Positions 18,490 to 25,633 of a stretch of DNA of 64,000 bases are shown here, piece by piece. The notes beneath the pieces were generated by a model, which had not been told where the DNA came from, searched no databases, and saw nothing but the letters and a program-made list of their open reading frames with translations. The DNA comes from Acrocarpospora catenulata (lineage in GTDB: Bacteria; Actinomycetota; Actinomycetes; Streptosporangiales; Streptosporangiaceae). How positions within the stretch are numbered: position 1 is the first letter of the stretch; each line of letters begins with the position of its first letter. The translations under genes were made by a program, and so were the position numbers. Where the stretch lies: contig NZ_JAHCST010000012.1 of the NCBI RefSeq assembly GCF_018476525.1, positions 124,001-188,000 of the forward strand, in the 5' to 3' direction.

Positions 18490-19695
18490 ATGACCGAGAA
18501 CACCGAGGTGGTCGTGATCGGCGGCGGATACGCCGGCGTCATGGCGGCCAATCGCCTGACCCAGCGCGACGACGTGACAGTGACGCTGATCAACCCGCGC
18601 CCGGACTTCGTCGAGCGGATCCGCCTTCACCAGCTGGTGGGCGGGTCCCACGACGCCGTCGTCGGCTACAAGGAAGTCCTGGCCGGCGGCGTCCGGCTGG
18701 TGGTCGACACCGTCACCCGGATCGACGCGGCCAACCGCGGCGTGACGCTGGCCGGCGGTGGCACGGTCGGCTACGACTATCTGGTTTACGCCGTGGGCAG
18801 CGGCAGCGCCGACCCGAGCGTGCCCGGAGCGGCCGAGTTCGCCTACCCGATCGCCACCCTGGAGGAGGCGCAGCGGCTGCGGCCGGTCATCGAGGCCATG
18901 CCCGCAACGGCCGCGGTGACCGTGGTCGGAGCCGGTCCGACCGGTATCGAGACCGCCGCCGAACTGGCCGAGGCCGGCCGCACGGTGACCCTGGTGTGCG
19001 GCGGTGTGCTCGGCCCGTACCTGCACCCGCGGGGGCGGCGCTCGGTCGCCAGGCGGCTGGCCGAACTCGGGGTGAGCGTGCTCGACGGCCCCGGCGCGAA
19101 GGTGACGGCCGTGACCCGCGACGCCGTACGGCTCGGCGACGGCCGCGAACTGCCGGGCGAGGTCACCATCTGGACCGCCGGATTCGGCGTGCCTGACCTG
19201 GCCGGCCGCAGTGGGCTGAGCACCGACGCCCTGGGCCGCCTGCTCACCGACGAGACGTTGACCAGCGTGGACGACGTGCGCATCGTCGCGGCCGGGGATT
19301 CGGCGGCACCGTCGGACCTGCCGTTCCGGATGAGCTGCCAGGCCGCGGTCCAGCTGGGCCCGCACGCCGCCGACACGGTGCTCAGCCGGATCGCGGGCGA
19401 GCCCCCCGCGCCGCTCGCCCTGGCGATGGTCGCCCAGTGCATCAGCCTGGGACGCCGGGCCGGTATCTTGCAGCTCGCCCACAGGAACGACGCCGCGATG
19501 CGGCTCCACATCGGCGGCCGCCCCGGCGCGAAGATCAAGGAGTTCATCTGCCGGAACATCCGCTGGCAGCTGGCGCACCAGGCACGCAAGCCCGGTTCGC
19601 TCGACTTCCCGGCCTGGGCCAAGGACGGCAAGCGCCGGCAGTCGCTGCGGGCCAGGCGCGGCCAGGTGCCGGCCACCGCCGAACGGGCAGCCTAG
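18490..19695 (+). CDS. NAD(P)/FAD-dependent oxidoreductase (NDH-2-like)
   Basis: The 401-residue flavoprotein has the FAD dinucleotide-binding motif VVVIGGGYAGVMAANRL near the start, the NAD(P) motif VTVVGAGPTGIETAAELAEAG in the middle, and the FAD-tail motif VDDVRIVAAGDSAA. It belongs to the pyridine-nucleotide disulfide oxidoreductase group, close to type II NADH dehydrogenases and AIF-like proteins, and lacks the CxxxxC redox disulfide. AAGGAGG precedes the ATG. It is followed by an ECF41 sigma factor gene and preceded by an ECF41-like promoter; oxidoreductases are the usual partners of this sigma group. Confidence 0.88.
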   Translation: MTENTEVVVIGGGYAGVMAANRLTQRDDVTVTLINPRPDFVERIRLHQLVGGSHDAVVGYKEVLAGGVRLVVDTVTRIDAANRGVTLAGGGTVGYDYLVYAVGSGSADPSVPGAAEFAYPIATLEEAQRLRPVIEAMPATAAVTVVGAGPTGIETAAELAEAGRTVTLVCGGVLGPYLHPRGRRSVARRLAELGVSVLDGPGAKVTAVTRDAVRLGDGRELPGEVTIWTAGFGVPDLAGRSGLSTDALGRLLTDETLTSVDDVRIVAAGDSAAPSDLPFRMSCQAAVQLGPHAADTVLSRIAGEPPAPLALAMVAQCISLGRRAGILQLAHRNDAAMRLHIGGRPGAKIKEFICRNIRWQLAHQARKPGSLDFPAWAKDGKRRQSLRARRGQVPATAERAA

Positions 19696-19775
19696 CCCGG
19701 GCGGCGGAACAGGACCTCGCTGTGGACGCATCCGCCGGCGACCAGGGGCCGTACGCGAAGGAGACGGGCACAGAC

Positions 19776-20672
19776 ATGAGCGACCACGCCACCAACGCGG
19801 CGACCGAGACTTTCCTCGCCTACCGCAACCTGCTGTTCACCGTCGCCTACGAGATGCTCGGATCGGCGGCCGACGCCGAGGACGTCCTCCAGGAGACCTG
19901 GCTGCGGTGGGTCAAAGTCGACGCGGACCAGGTACGCGACCAGCGCGCCTACCTGGTCCGGATCACCACCCGTCAGGCGCTCAACCGGCTGCGCACCATG
20001 AAGCGCCGCAAGGAGGCGTATGTCGGCCCCTGGCTGCCGGAGCCGCTGCTGACCGCCCCGGACGTGGCCGAGGACGTCGAACTCGCCGAGAGCGTGTCGA
20101 TGGCGCTGATGATCGTACTGGAGAGGCTCTCGCCGACCGAGCGCGCCGTCTTCGTGCTGCGCGAGGCCTTCGACGTCGGCTACGACGAGATCGCGGCCGC
20201 CCTCGGCAAGAGCCCGGCGGCCGTCCGCCAGATCGCGCACCGCGCCCGCCGGCACGTCGATGCCAGCCGCCCTCGCGAGGTGGTCTCCCCGGGCGAGGCC
20301 CGGACGGTTCTGGAGTCGTGCCGGCGCGCGCTCGAAACCAGGGACCTGCAGGGCCTGCTTGAGGTGCTCGCCCCGGATGTCGTCTATGTCGCCGACGGCG
20401 GCGGCGTCAAGCAGGCCGCGTTGCGGCCGGTCGTCGGCGCCGAGAAGGTGGTCCGCATGATCTTCGGTGCGGTCGGCAAGTACCCGGGTGTGGTCACCGT
20501 CGGCCCCGCCGTGGTCAACGGCAGCCCGGCGCTCGTCGTCCGCCTGGACGGCGAGATCGACGGCGTCCTGGCGATCCGGGTCGAGGACGCCCGCATCTCC
20601 GGCCTCTACTACGTCCGCAACCCGGAGAAGCTGACCCGCGTCGAATCCGAGACCCCGCTCACCCTGCGATGA
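19776..20672 (+). CDS. sigJ: ECF41 (SigJ-like) RNA polymerase sigma factor
   Basis: The 298-residue protein has sigma region 2 (FLAYRNLLFTVAYEMLGSAADAEDVLQETWLRW) and region 4 (LERLSPTERAVFVLREAFDVGYDEIAAALGKSPAAVRQIAHRARRHV), followed by a roughly 120-residue SnoaL-like domain containing the VSPGEARTVLESC and LEVLAPDVVYVADGGG stretches. That C-terminal fusion defines ECF41, where it acts as a built-in regulator in place of an anti-sigma factor. It lies 80 bp after its flavoprotein partner and probably drives its transcription. The gene symbol reflects the family, not a proven orthologue. Confidence 0.9.
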   Translation: MSDHATNAATETFLAYRNLLFTVAYEMLGSAADAEDVLQETWLRWVKVDADQVRDQRAYLVRITTRQALNRLRTMKRRKEAYVGPWLPEPLLTAPDVAEDVELAESVSMALMIVLERLSPTERAVFVLREAFDVGYDEIAAALGKSPAAVRQIAHRARRHVDASRPREVVSPGEARTVLESCRRALETRDLQGLLEVLAPDVVYVADGGGVKQAALRPVVGAEKVVRMIFGAVGKYPGVVTVGPAVVNGSPALVVRLDGEIDGVLAIRVEDARISGLYYVRNPEKLTRVESETPLTLR

Positions 20673-20811
20673 GCGGCGGAACGGCCTTCCCCCTGGCCGG
20701 CCGCCGCCCCACGGGCCGGTCGACCCGGATGTCTGCGCCGCCTCGAGCTGATCACGATCGAGTGGTACCGGCTCCGCCCCGGCCGGTCCCGGCTCGTAGA
20801 GTGGAAGGGCG

Positions 20812-20973
20812 GTGTTCGTCCTGCAGCTGGTTCTTTCCGCCGCGACCGGCCGGCCGATGCCGGCGGCGGCCGCAGCTCTGCCGCACTATGCCCCCGACGC
20901 CCCGCTCATCGGCGTCATCGTCCTGCTGGGCGTGGTGATCCTCATCGTCATCGCGATCTCACGACGCGGTTGA
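20812..20973 (+). CDS. 53-residue single-helix membrane protein
   Basis: A GTG-started frame codes for a short lead, PHYAPDAP and one strong transmembrane helix (LIGVIVLLGVVILIVIAI) ending SRRG, a positive-inside tail. TAGAGT lies 9-15 bases upstream of the GTG and could be a -10 element of a leaderless message. A terminator hairpin follows 12 bp after the stop. No homology recognised; the clean helix, codon bias and terminator support it as a real gene. Confidence 0.55.
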   Translation: MFVLQLVLSAATGRPMPAAAAALPHYAPDAPLIGVIVLLGVVILIVIAISRRG

Positions 20974-20985
20974 CGCGGTTGACGC

Positions 20986-21020
20986 GCAGCCCGCCCCCGG
21001 AAGCCGGGTGGGCGGGCTGC
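20986..21020. terminator. Bidirectional hairpin between two small membrane-protein genes
   Basis: GCAGCCCGCC-CCCGG (20986-21000) pairs with CCGGG-TGGGCGGGCTGC (21004-21020) around AAG, with one bulge. It lies between converging genes ending at 20973 and 21041 and can serve both. Confidence 0.7.
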
Positions 21021-21040
21021 TGGGTCTGTGCCGGTCGCCG

Positions 21041-21235
21041 TCACACCTGCGGGGCGCCTACGGCCTGATCGGTCACCTGGACGGCGACCTCAAGCAGGAC
21101 GCAGATGAGCACGGAGGCGCCTGCGGCCTCGGCCAGGACCGGGATCGCGACGACGGCCAGCGGCCACAGCGCGCGCAGGGTCCGGACCAGGCCTACGGGG
21201 GCGGCCAGACGGGGCAGGTTGATCGTGATGGTCAT
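21041..21235 (-). CDS. 64-residue hydrophobic small protein
   Basis: The ATG at 21235 is preceded by GGAGGAGG at an ideal distance, the best Shine-Dalgarno in the area. The product has a short amphipathic start (MTITINLPRLAAPVGLVRTLRALW) then two hydrophobic stretches, LAVVAIPVLAEAAGASV and LICVLLEVAVQV. It would sit in or on the membrane. I do not recognise the family. Confidence 0.55.
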   Translation of the reverse strand: MTITINLPRLAAPVGLVRTLRALWPLAVVAIPVLAEAAGASVLICVLLEVAVQVTDQAVGAPQV

Positions 21236-21734
21236 GGCGGACCTCCTCCACGTGTGCTGGGGACGTCCCGCAGGACCATCACACCAGGACGTGGTCAGCC
21301 ACGCGCTGACGCCGATGACGGATGCGGGGTGTCCCGGACTGGGAACCTCTGACTAGGGCAATCGCCGTCCATCGACACACCTCCTCATCTTTCGCCATCC
21401 AGTGGGCGCACCTGCGCCCGGCGCCATGCCGTTCGAACGGGCGGGAATCGGTCGGAACCGCACCCCTCATGTAAGAGCTTTGGCACTGCGCGGCGTGATC
21501 CCGTAGCCGGGAAGCCACCTGGGGTCACCCCTTAAGCCGGGGAAACCTGTCCTGACCCTGGGCGTCTCTCGATGTCGTGGGGTCAGTGGCCTGTATCCGC
21601 GCAGACGCCTCACCGAACGAGGTGCCTGTCTTCCAGGTCACCTCCTGGCGGCCGTCCCCGTCAAGTCTCCCGGCCGAAGATCTCCCTGGTCAGAGCAAGA
21701 TTCGGGGCGAAGAAGCACATTCCGGGGCCGGCCG
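21236..21734. other. About 500 bp with no supported gene
   Basis: Frames here have poor codon bias and no convincing starts. It holds the promoter side of the small membrane protein gene, including a perfect GGGACGTCCC palindrome at 21260-21269, and is otherwise featureless up to the CHAP-gene terminator. Confidence 0.5.
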
Positions 21735-21763
21735 GGCCCGCCTGCCGTGCCGCAAGGCGGGCC
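21735..21763 (-). terminator. Hairpin terminator of the CHAP gene
   Basis: GGCCCGCCT (21735-21743) pairs with AGGCGGGCC (21755-21763), 9 bp from the CHAP stop. Confidence 0.6.
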
Positions 21764-21772
21764 GGAAACGGG

Positions 21773-22588
21773 TCAGGCGGTGTAGACCGGGTAGCCGTAG
21801 CCGACCACCTGGGAGGTCGGGCGGGTGCGGATCTCGACCTTGCCGCCGCCGGTGTTGCCCTCCACGGTCTTGATGGTGCCGTCGCCGTTGTCCTTGATGA
21901 CGAAGCCCACGTGCTCGATGCTGTGCAGGTCCTTGCCGCCCTTCCAGTTGAAGAAGACGACCGCGCCGGGGCTGGGCTGCTCGCCCCACCGGTTGTTGTC
22001 CTTGAACCAGGAGGCGTGCTGGACGGTGTAGGCGTCCCAGCCCATGACCTGGTGGATGCCCAGCTCGGCGCCGACCCAGGAGACGAACATGTCGCACCAG
22101 GCGGCGTTGCGGTAGGCGCCGACGCTGCCGCCGTCGCGGGCGACGGTCTCCTGGGCGCGGACAGTGCTCATGTACCAGTCGTGGAACTTGGTGCCGCCGC
22201 CCTGGGCGTTCTCGCTCACCCCGACCTGGCTTTCCGCCAGTTGCAGCGCCTGGGAGGCGCTGACCTTGGGCAGGGTGGCGGCGATCCTGAACAGCGGGCT
22301 GGCGGGCGCGTGCACGCCGGTCAGGGCCTCGGCCGTGACGGATGCCGAGGAGGCCTCGGACGCCGAGGACGCGGTGGTCTTGGCCGTGGTCTTGGCCGTG
22401 GTCTTGGCCGCGGTCTTGGCGACGGTCTCGGCGGAGGCCTTGGCCGCGGCGGCCAGGACGGCCGGGTGGTGCGCGGCGGGTGTGGTGTCGGCCTGGGAGG
22501 TGGCGGCGCCGGTGGCGCCGGCCACCGCGGAGGCGGCGATCAGGCCGGACAGGATGGAGACGCGCAGTTTGGCAGTGGGGGCTCGCAT
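21773..22588 (-). CDS. Secreted CHAP-domain peptidoglycan hydrolase
   Basis: The 271-residue protein has a signal peptide (LRVSILSGLIAASAVAGATGAATSQA), a low-complexity Ala/Lys/Thr linker with three AKTT repeats coded by a 12-bp tandem DNA repeat (about 22374-22420), and a C-terminal CHAP domain. Catalytic candidates are Cys in AWCDMFVSWV and His in SIEHVGFVIKDN, followed by VEGNTGG. CHAP amidases or endopeptidases cut peptide stems of peptidoglycan. The 5' leader contains a ydaO-type c-di-AMP riboswitch, as is common for wall hydrolases in actinobacteria, so synthesis is probably turned down when c-di-AMP is high. Confidence 0.9.
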   Translation of the reverse strand: MRAPTAKLRVSILSGLIAASAVAGATGAATSQADTTPAAHHPAVLAAAAKASAETVAKTAAKTTAKTTAKTTASSASEASSASVTAEALTGVHAPASPLFRIAATLPKVSASQALQLAESQVGVSENAQGGGTKFHDWYMSTVRAQETVARDGGSVGAYRNAAWCDMFVSWVGAELGIHQVMGWDAYTVQHASWFKDNNRWGEQPSPGAVVFFNWKGGKDLHSIEHVGFVIKDNGDGTIKTVEGNTGGGKVEIRTRPTSQVVGYGYPVYTA

Positions 22589-22604
22589 GTGGGTGGTGCT
22601 CCCT

Positions 22605-22765
22605 TGCTTCCATGCCGCCTACCGGGTTAGCTGACGGATTCGGGCGTGGAAGTCGCCCTACGGCCTGCTTGAGGCCGATTCACCCCATGAGGGTCGGGAG
22701 GAACTGCTGGCTTGGCTATGGGCTCCCGGACCCTCGGCGGTTCCCCGGCTCCGCGTGGTGCGGAC
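22605..22765 (-). ncRNA. Cyclic di-AMP riboswitch (ydaO/yuaA class)
   Basis: On the minus strand, from about 22765 down to 22605, the conserved blocks of the ydaO class occur in order: GGGGAACC (22746-22739), GGGGTGAATCGGC (22686-22674), a TAGGGCGA stretch, and CCGTCAGCTAACCCGG (22637-22622) followed by TAGGCGGCATGGAAG. The 3' end is about 15-20 nt from the CHAP start codon. Exact P1 ends are estimated. The class binds c-di-AMP and usually shuts off wall-hydrolase or osmolyte genes. Confidence 0.85.
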
Positions 22766-22917
22766 TCGGCGGTCGGGCCGTCCGGATCGGGGGACGGCCG
22801 GTCGGTTGTTGGCAGGGCACGTTTGCCCAGGTAAAAGGCAACGTGCCAGGAACTCCAACCGAAGCTAGACGAAACACCCAAATCGGTCAAATAGGTACAA
22901 GTCGTGACATCGCTTGG

Positions 22918-23625
22918 TCATGCGGTTGGGGGTGTGGTCCCGGCTTTGGTCATGGCCGCCTCGGCGAAGGCGCGGATGAGCGGATGCGGCTGCCGATCGG
23001 CCAGTTCCGGCCGGAAGAGCCTCACCAGGAAGAACGGGTGGCCGGCCAGTTCGGCGACCCGGATCGCACCCTCGTCGTCGTGACCGGTGAAGCGCATCCC
23101 GTGCCGCTCCAGCACCGCCCGATGGGCGGGATTGACCCCGTAGGAGCAGTTGTAGCGGACCGTCGACGCCCCCACACCCATGATCGACGCCGCCCGCGAG
23201 CCCGCCGCCAGGTGCACCCGGCCCTCCTGCCCGGCCAGCGAGCACGCCAGCGGCTGGATGACCACCTCCGCCGCCTCCGGCAAAAGCTCCGCGTGCCCGG
23301 CCGCCAGCCCGCACACGTTCCGCGCGAACTCCCACACCGCGTGCTGGAACCCGCCACATGTCCCCAGCAGCGGAATCCCCGCCGTCCGCGCGCCCCGCGC
23401 CGCCGCCAGCGCCCCCTCCGCATCCCGGTACGGACTACCCGGCAACATCCAGACCCCGTCAAACCCCTCCAGCCCGTACGCCTCAGGGGTCGCAACCCAG
23501 CGCGCGTCCAAACCGATACCGTGCTCCTCGCGCAGCGCCGCCAGAATGCCGGGAATCTTTACATGCGAGGCGACCCCCGGCGAACGGTCACCAACAAGCG
23601 CAATCCGCGGCGAAATCTCACTCAT
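22918..23625 (-). CDS. Glutamine-amidotransferase-like protein (CTP synthase C-terminal-related)
   Basis: The 235-residue protein resembles the class I glutamine amidotransferase half of CTP synthase. IALVGDRSPG opens it, GFDGVWMLPGSPYRD matches the GGFG region, and GTCGGFQHAVWEFARN carries the nucleophile Cys in the position GTCxGxQ. The catalytic His-x-Glu near the C-terminus is less clear (PELADRQPHPL). No synthetase domain is attached, so the ammonia acceptor is unknown. The start at 23625 matches the family start but lacks a good Shine-Dalgarno; an upstream in-frame GTG or ATG at 23673 is possible. Confidence 0.75.
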   Translation of the reverse strand: MSEISPRIALVGDRSPGVASHVKIPGILAALREEHGIGLDARWVATPEAYGLEGFDGVWMLPGSPYRDAEGALAAARGARTAGIPLLGTCGGFQHAVWEFARNVCGLAAGHAELLPEAAEVVIQPLACSLAGQEGRVHLAAGSRAASIMGVGASTVRYNCSYGVNPAHRAVLERHGMRFTGHDDEGAIRVAELAGHPFFLVRLFRPELADRQPHPLIRAFAEAAMTKAGTTPPTA

Positions 23626-23686
23626 TCCACGAATTCTGTCCCGCCAGGCGGGTGACGGGACAGATAACCACACTTCTACCGCTCAA

Positions 23687-24154
23687 CTACTTCCGGATGT
23701 GATCGAGAATCTCCTGCAGCATCCTGTTGGCCGCGACCTGGTTACCTTCGACCCGGTCCAGTCGGCCGTCGATCCCGTCCAGCCGCGTTCCATGCTCCTG
23801 CTGCGTCTGCTCGATCCTTTCCAGCCGGCCGTCGATCCCGTCGAGCCGGGCCCCGTGCTCCTGCTGAGTTCGCTCCATGCGCCCGAGGCGATGCGTGTGG
23901 TCCTCCTGTTGCCGTGTGATGTCGCGGAGCAGCACGCCGTGGTGTCTCGCCGTCTCGGTGAGGCCGTGGATGGCCGCCTGCGTTTCGGCGCGGAACTCCT
24001 TGACCTCGCCGAAAAGCCCACTGATCGACACATGGGCGTTTTGGGCGCTGCTGCGCGCCACCTGGTCACCCATCGCGGTCCTGTTCTCCTCCCTGGCGCG
24101 GAACCCGCGGAATTCGATTTCGAGGCCCAGCACGCGCTGTTCCAGAGTCTCCAC
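23687..24154 (-). CDS. Coiled-coil protein with 21-residue repeats
   Basis: The 155-residue product is highly charged and helical throughout, with no membrane segment. Its C-terminal half has two near-identical 21-residue units, RMERTQQEHGARLDGIDGRLE and the next starting RIEQTQQEHGTRLDGID, equal to three heptads each, so a dimeric or trimeric coiled coil is expected. The GTG start at 24154 has AGGAGG six bases upstream. Function unknown; similar proteins in actinobacteria are simply called hypothetical. Confidence 0.72.
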   Translation of the reverse strand: METLEQRVLGLEIEFRGFRAREENRTAMGDQVARSSAQNAHVSISGLFGEVKEFRAETQAAIHGLTETARHHGVLLRDITRQQEDHTHRLGRMERTQQEHGARLDGIDGRLERIEQTQQEHGTRLDGIDGRLDRVEGNQVAANRMLQEILDHIRK

Positions 24155-24234
24155 AGAATCCTCCTGTGACTAGGGGGGTTGGTGTGCTCTGAACCTAGCG
24201 GTGTCGCGCTGTGATCACGAACGAATACAAACAG

Positions 24235-25614
24235 TCATCGCCACCCATCGCCGTCCACACCACCGGGAATCGGGGCAGATCGATCGTAGGGTTCCCGGGT
24301 GAAGACGAAGGTGTTGAGGGAAATATGCACACCCCCGGGATGAGAAATCACCCGCAGGGGTTCACCGGCGTAATACCCGTCCAGGCCCAGCCAGCTCCCG
24401 TCCGCCTGCGGCACGAACCGGGAGGCCCGCCCCTGCCCGCCCACCGGCGCCAGCGACAGCCCCCGCCCCGGCAGCACCCGCAGCAGATAGGCCGCGGGCC
24501 CCCAGTACCAGGGCCCGGTCAACGCCAGCAGATCCTCATCGACGGGGGAGGGCGCCCACTCGGCCGGCAGCGGCGGCTCATGCCGCGCCAGAATGTCCAG
24601 CAGGTCGGTCACCAGCGTGCCCCGCACCCCCGAAGTGGTGTTGGCCAGGAACAACGCCCCCACCCCGTCCGCCGCGTCGGTCCACACCGTGGCCAAAAAC
24701 CCCGGCATCGACCCGGTGTGCCCGGCCAGCATGCGCCCCTCGTGCCGCAGCAACTGCAACCCCAGGCCGTACCCGCGCACCCACGCCGGCCCGTCCTCCA
24801 CCGCGGCCGGCTCACGCATCTCGGCCAGCGTGGCCGCCCGCAGCACCCCGTCCCCGCCGGACCGTGAACCGTTCCCGGACAGTGACCCGGACAGTTGCCC
24901 GGACAGGAAGGCCGCCCAGCGGGCCAGGTCGGCGGCCCCGCACCACAGCTGCCCGGCCGGGGCCATGCTCGCGGCGTCGTGCTCGGGCTCGGGCAGCACC
25001 ACGTCGGCCCACGGATGCACCGCATACCCCCGCGCGTACGGCTCGGCGGCCCGCGCGGTGGTGGCGCCCATGCCCAGCGGCTCCAGGATCTCCTCCCGCA
25101 CCGCCCGCTCCCAGGAGACCCCGCGCTTACGCGCCACCACCTCGCCCAGCAGCCCGAACCCGAGATTGGAGTAGTGGAAGCGCCGCCCCGGCCGATGCCG
25201 GGCGATCTCCGGCCCCAGGTCGCCCAGCAGCCCGGCGACCGGCGCGCCGGGCACCCGCTCCCACCACTGGCCGGGCGGCTCGGCGGTCAGCCCGCCGGTG
25301 TGCGAGAGCAGCTGGGCGATGCTCACCTCGCCCACCGGCGTGCCCGGCAGGTGCTTGTCCAGCGGGTCGAGCAGATCGAGCAGCCCCTCGTCGCGCAGCC
25401 GCATCACCAGCACCGCCACCATGCTCTTGGTGATCGACCCGATCCGGTAACGGGTGGCCGCCGTCGGCGCCCCCTCCCCGGCCCGGCCGCGCGCCCCGAA
25501 CCAGACCAGCTCGCCGCCCCGGACCAGGGCCGCCACCAGTGACGGAACGCGCGCCTCCGCCTGCTCTACGGCCAGGCGGTGCAATAGTGCACGCGCGGTG
25601 CTTTCCAGAACCAT
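24235..25614 (-). CDS. Serine hydrolase, class C beta-lactamase family
   Basis: The 459-residue protein has the class C signature: SITKS (S-x-x-K, about residues 59-63), YSNLGFGLLGE (Y-x-N) and HTGSMPGF (the H/K-T-G box). A C-terminal domain of about 120 residues resembles the lipocalin-like tail of this group. There is no signal peptide, so it is probably cytoplasmic and acts as an esterase or peptidase rather than a true beta-lactamase. It starts 20 bp after the amine-oxidase-like gene on the same strand, so both may be co-transcribed. Confidence 0.85.
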   Translation of the reverse strand: MVLESTARALLHRLAVEQAEARVPSLVAALVRGGELVWFGARGRAGEGAPTAATRYRIGSITKSMVAVLVMRLRDEGLLDLLDPLDKHLPGTPVGEVSIAQLLSHTGGLTAEPPGQWWERVPGAPVAGLLGDLGPEIARHRPGRRFHYSNLGFGLLGEVVARKRGVSWERAVREEILEPLGMGATTARAAEPYARGYAVHPWADVVLPEPEHDAASMAPAGQLWCGAADLARWAAFLSGQLSGSLSGNGSRSGGDGVLRAATLAEMREPAAVEDGPAWVRGYGLGLQLLRHEGRMLAGHTGSMPGFLATVWTDAADGVGALFLANTTSGVRGTLVTDLLDILARHEPPLPAEWAPSPVDEDLLALTGPWYWGPAAYLLRVLPGRGLSLAPVGGQGRASRFVPQADGSWLGLDGYYAGEPLRVISHPGGVHISLNTFVFTREPYDRSAPIPGGVDGDGWR

Positions 25615-25633
25615 GGCGTCACACTAGCCCCCT

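Noticed and set aside
21279-21518. 79-codon minus-strand frame
   Set aside because: Random-looking composition, no ribosome site and no homologue-like pattern.
21480-21560. GGGGAAACC-containing stretch on the plus strand considered as a second c-di-AMP riboswitch
   Set aside because: No other conserved block of the class follows and no plus-strand gene lies downstream.
22374-22420. 12-bp tandem repeats considered as a regulatory repeat
   Set aside because: They lie inside the CHAP gene and code AKTT units of a linker.
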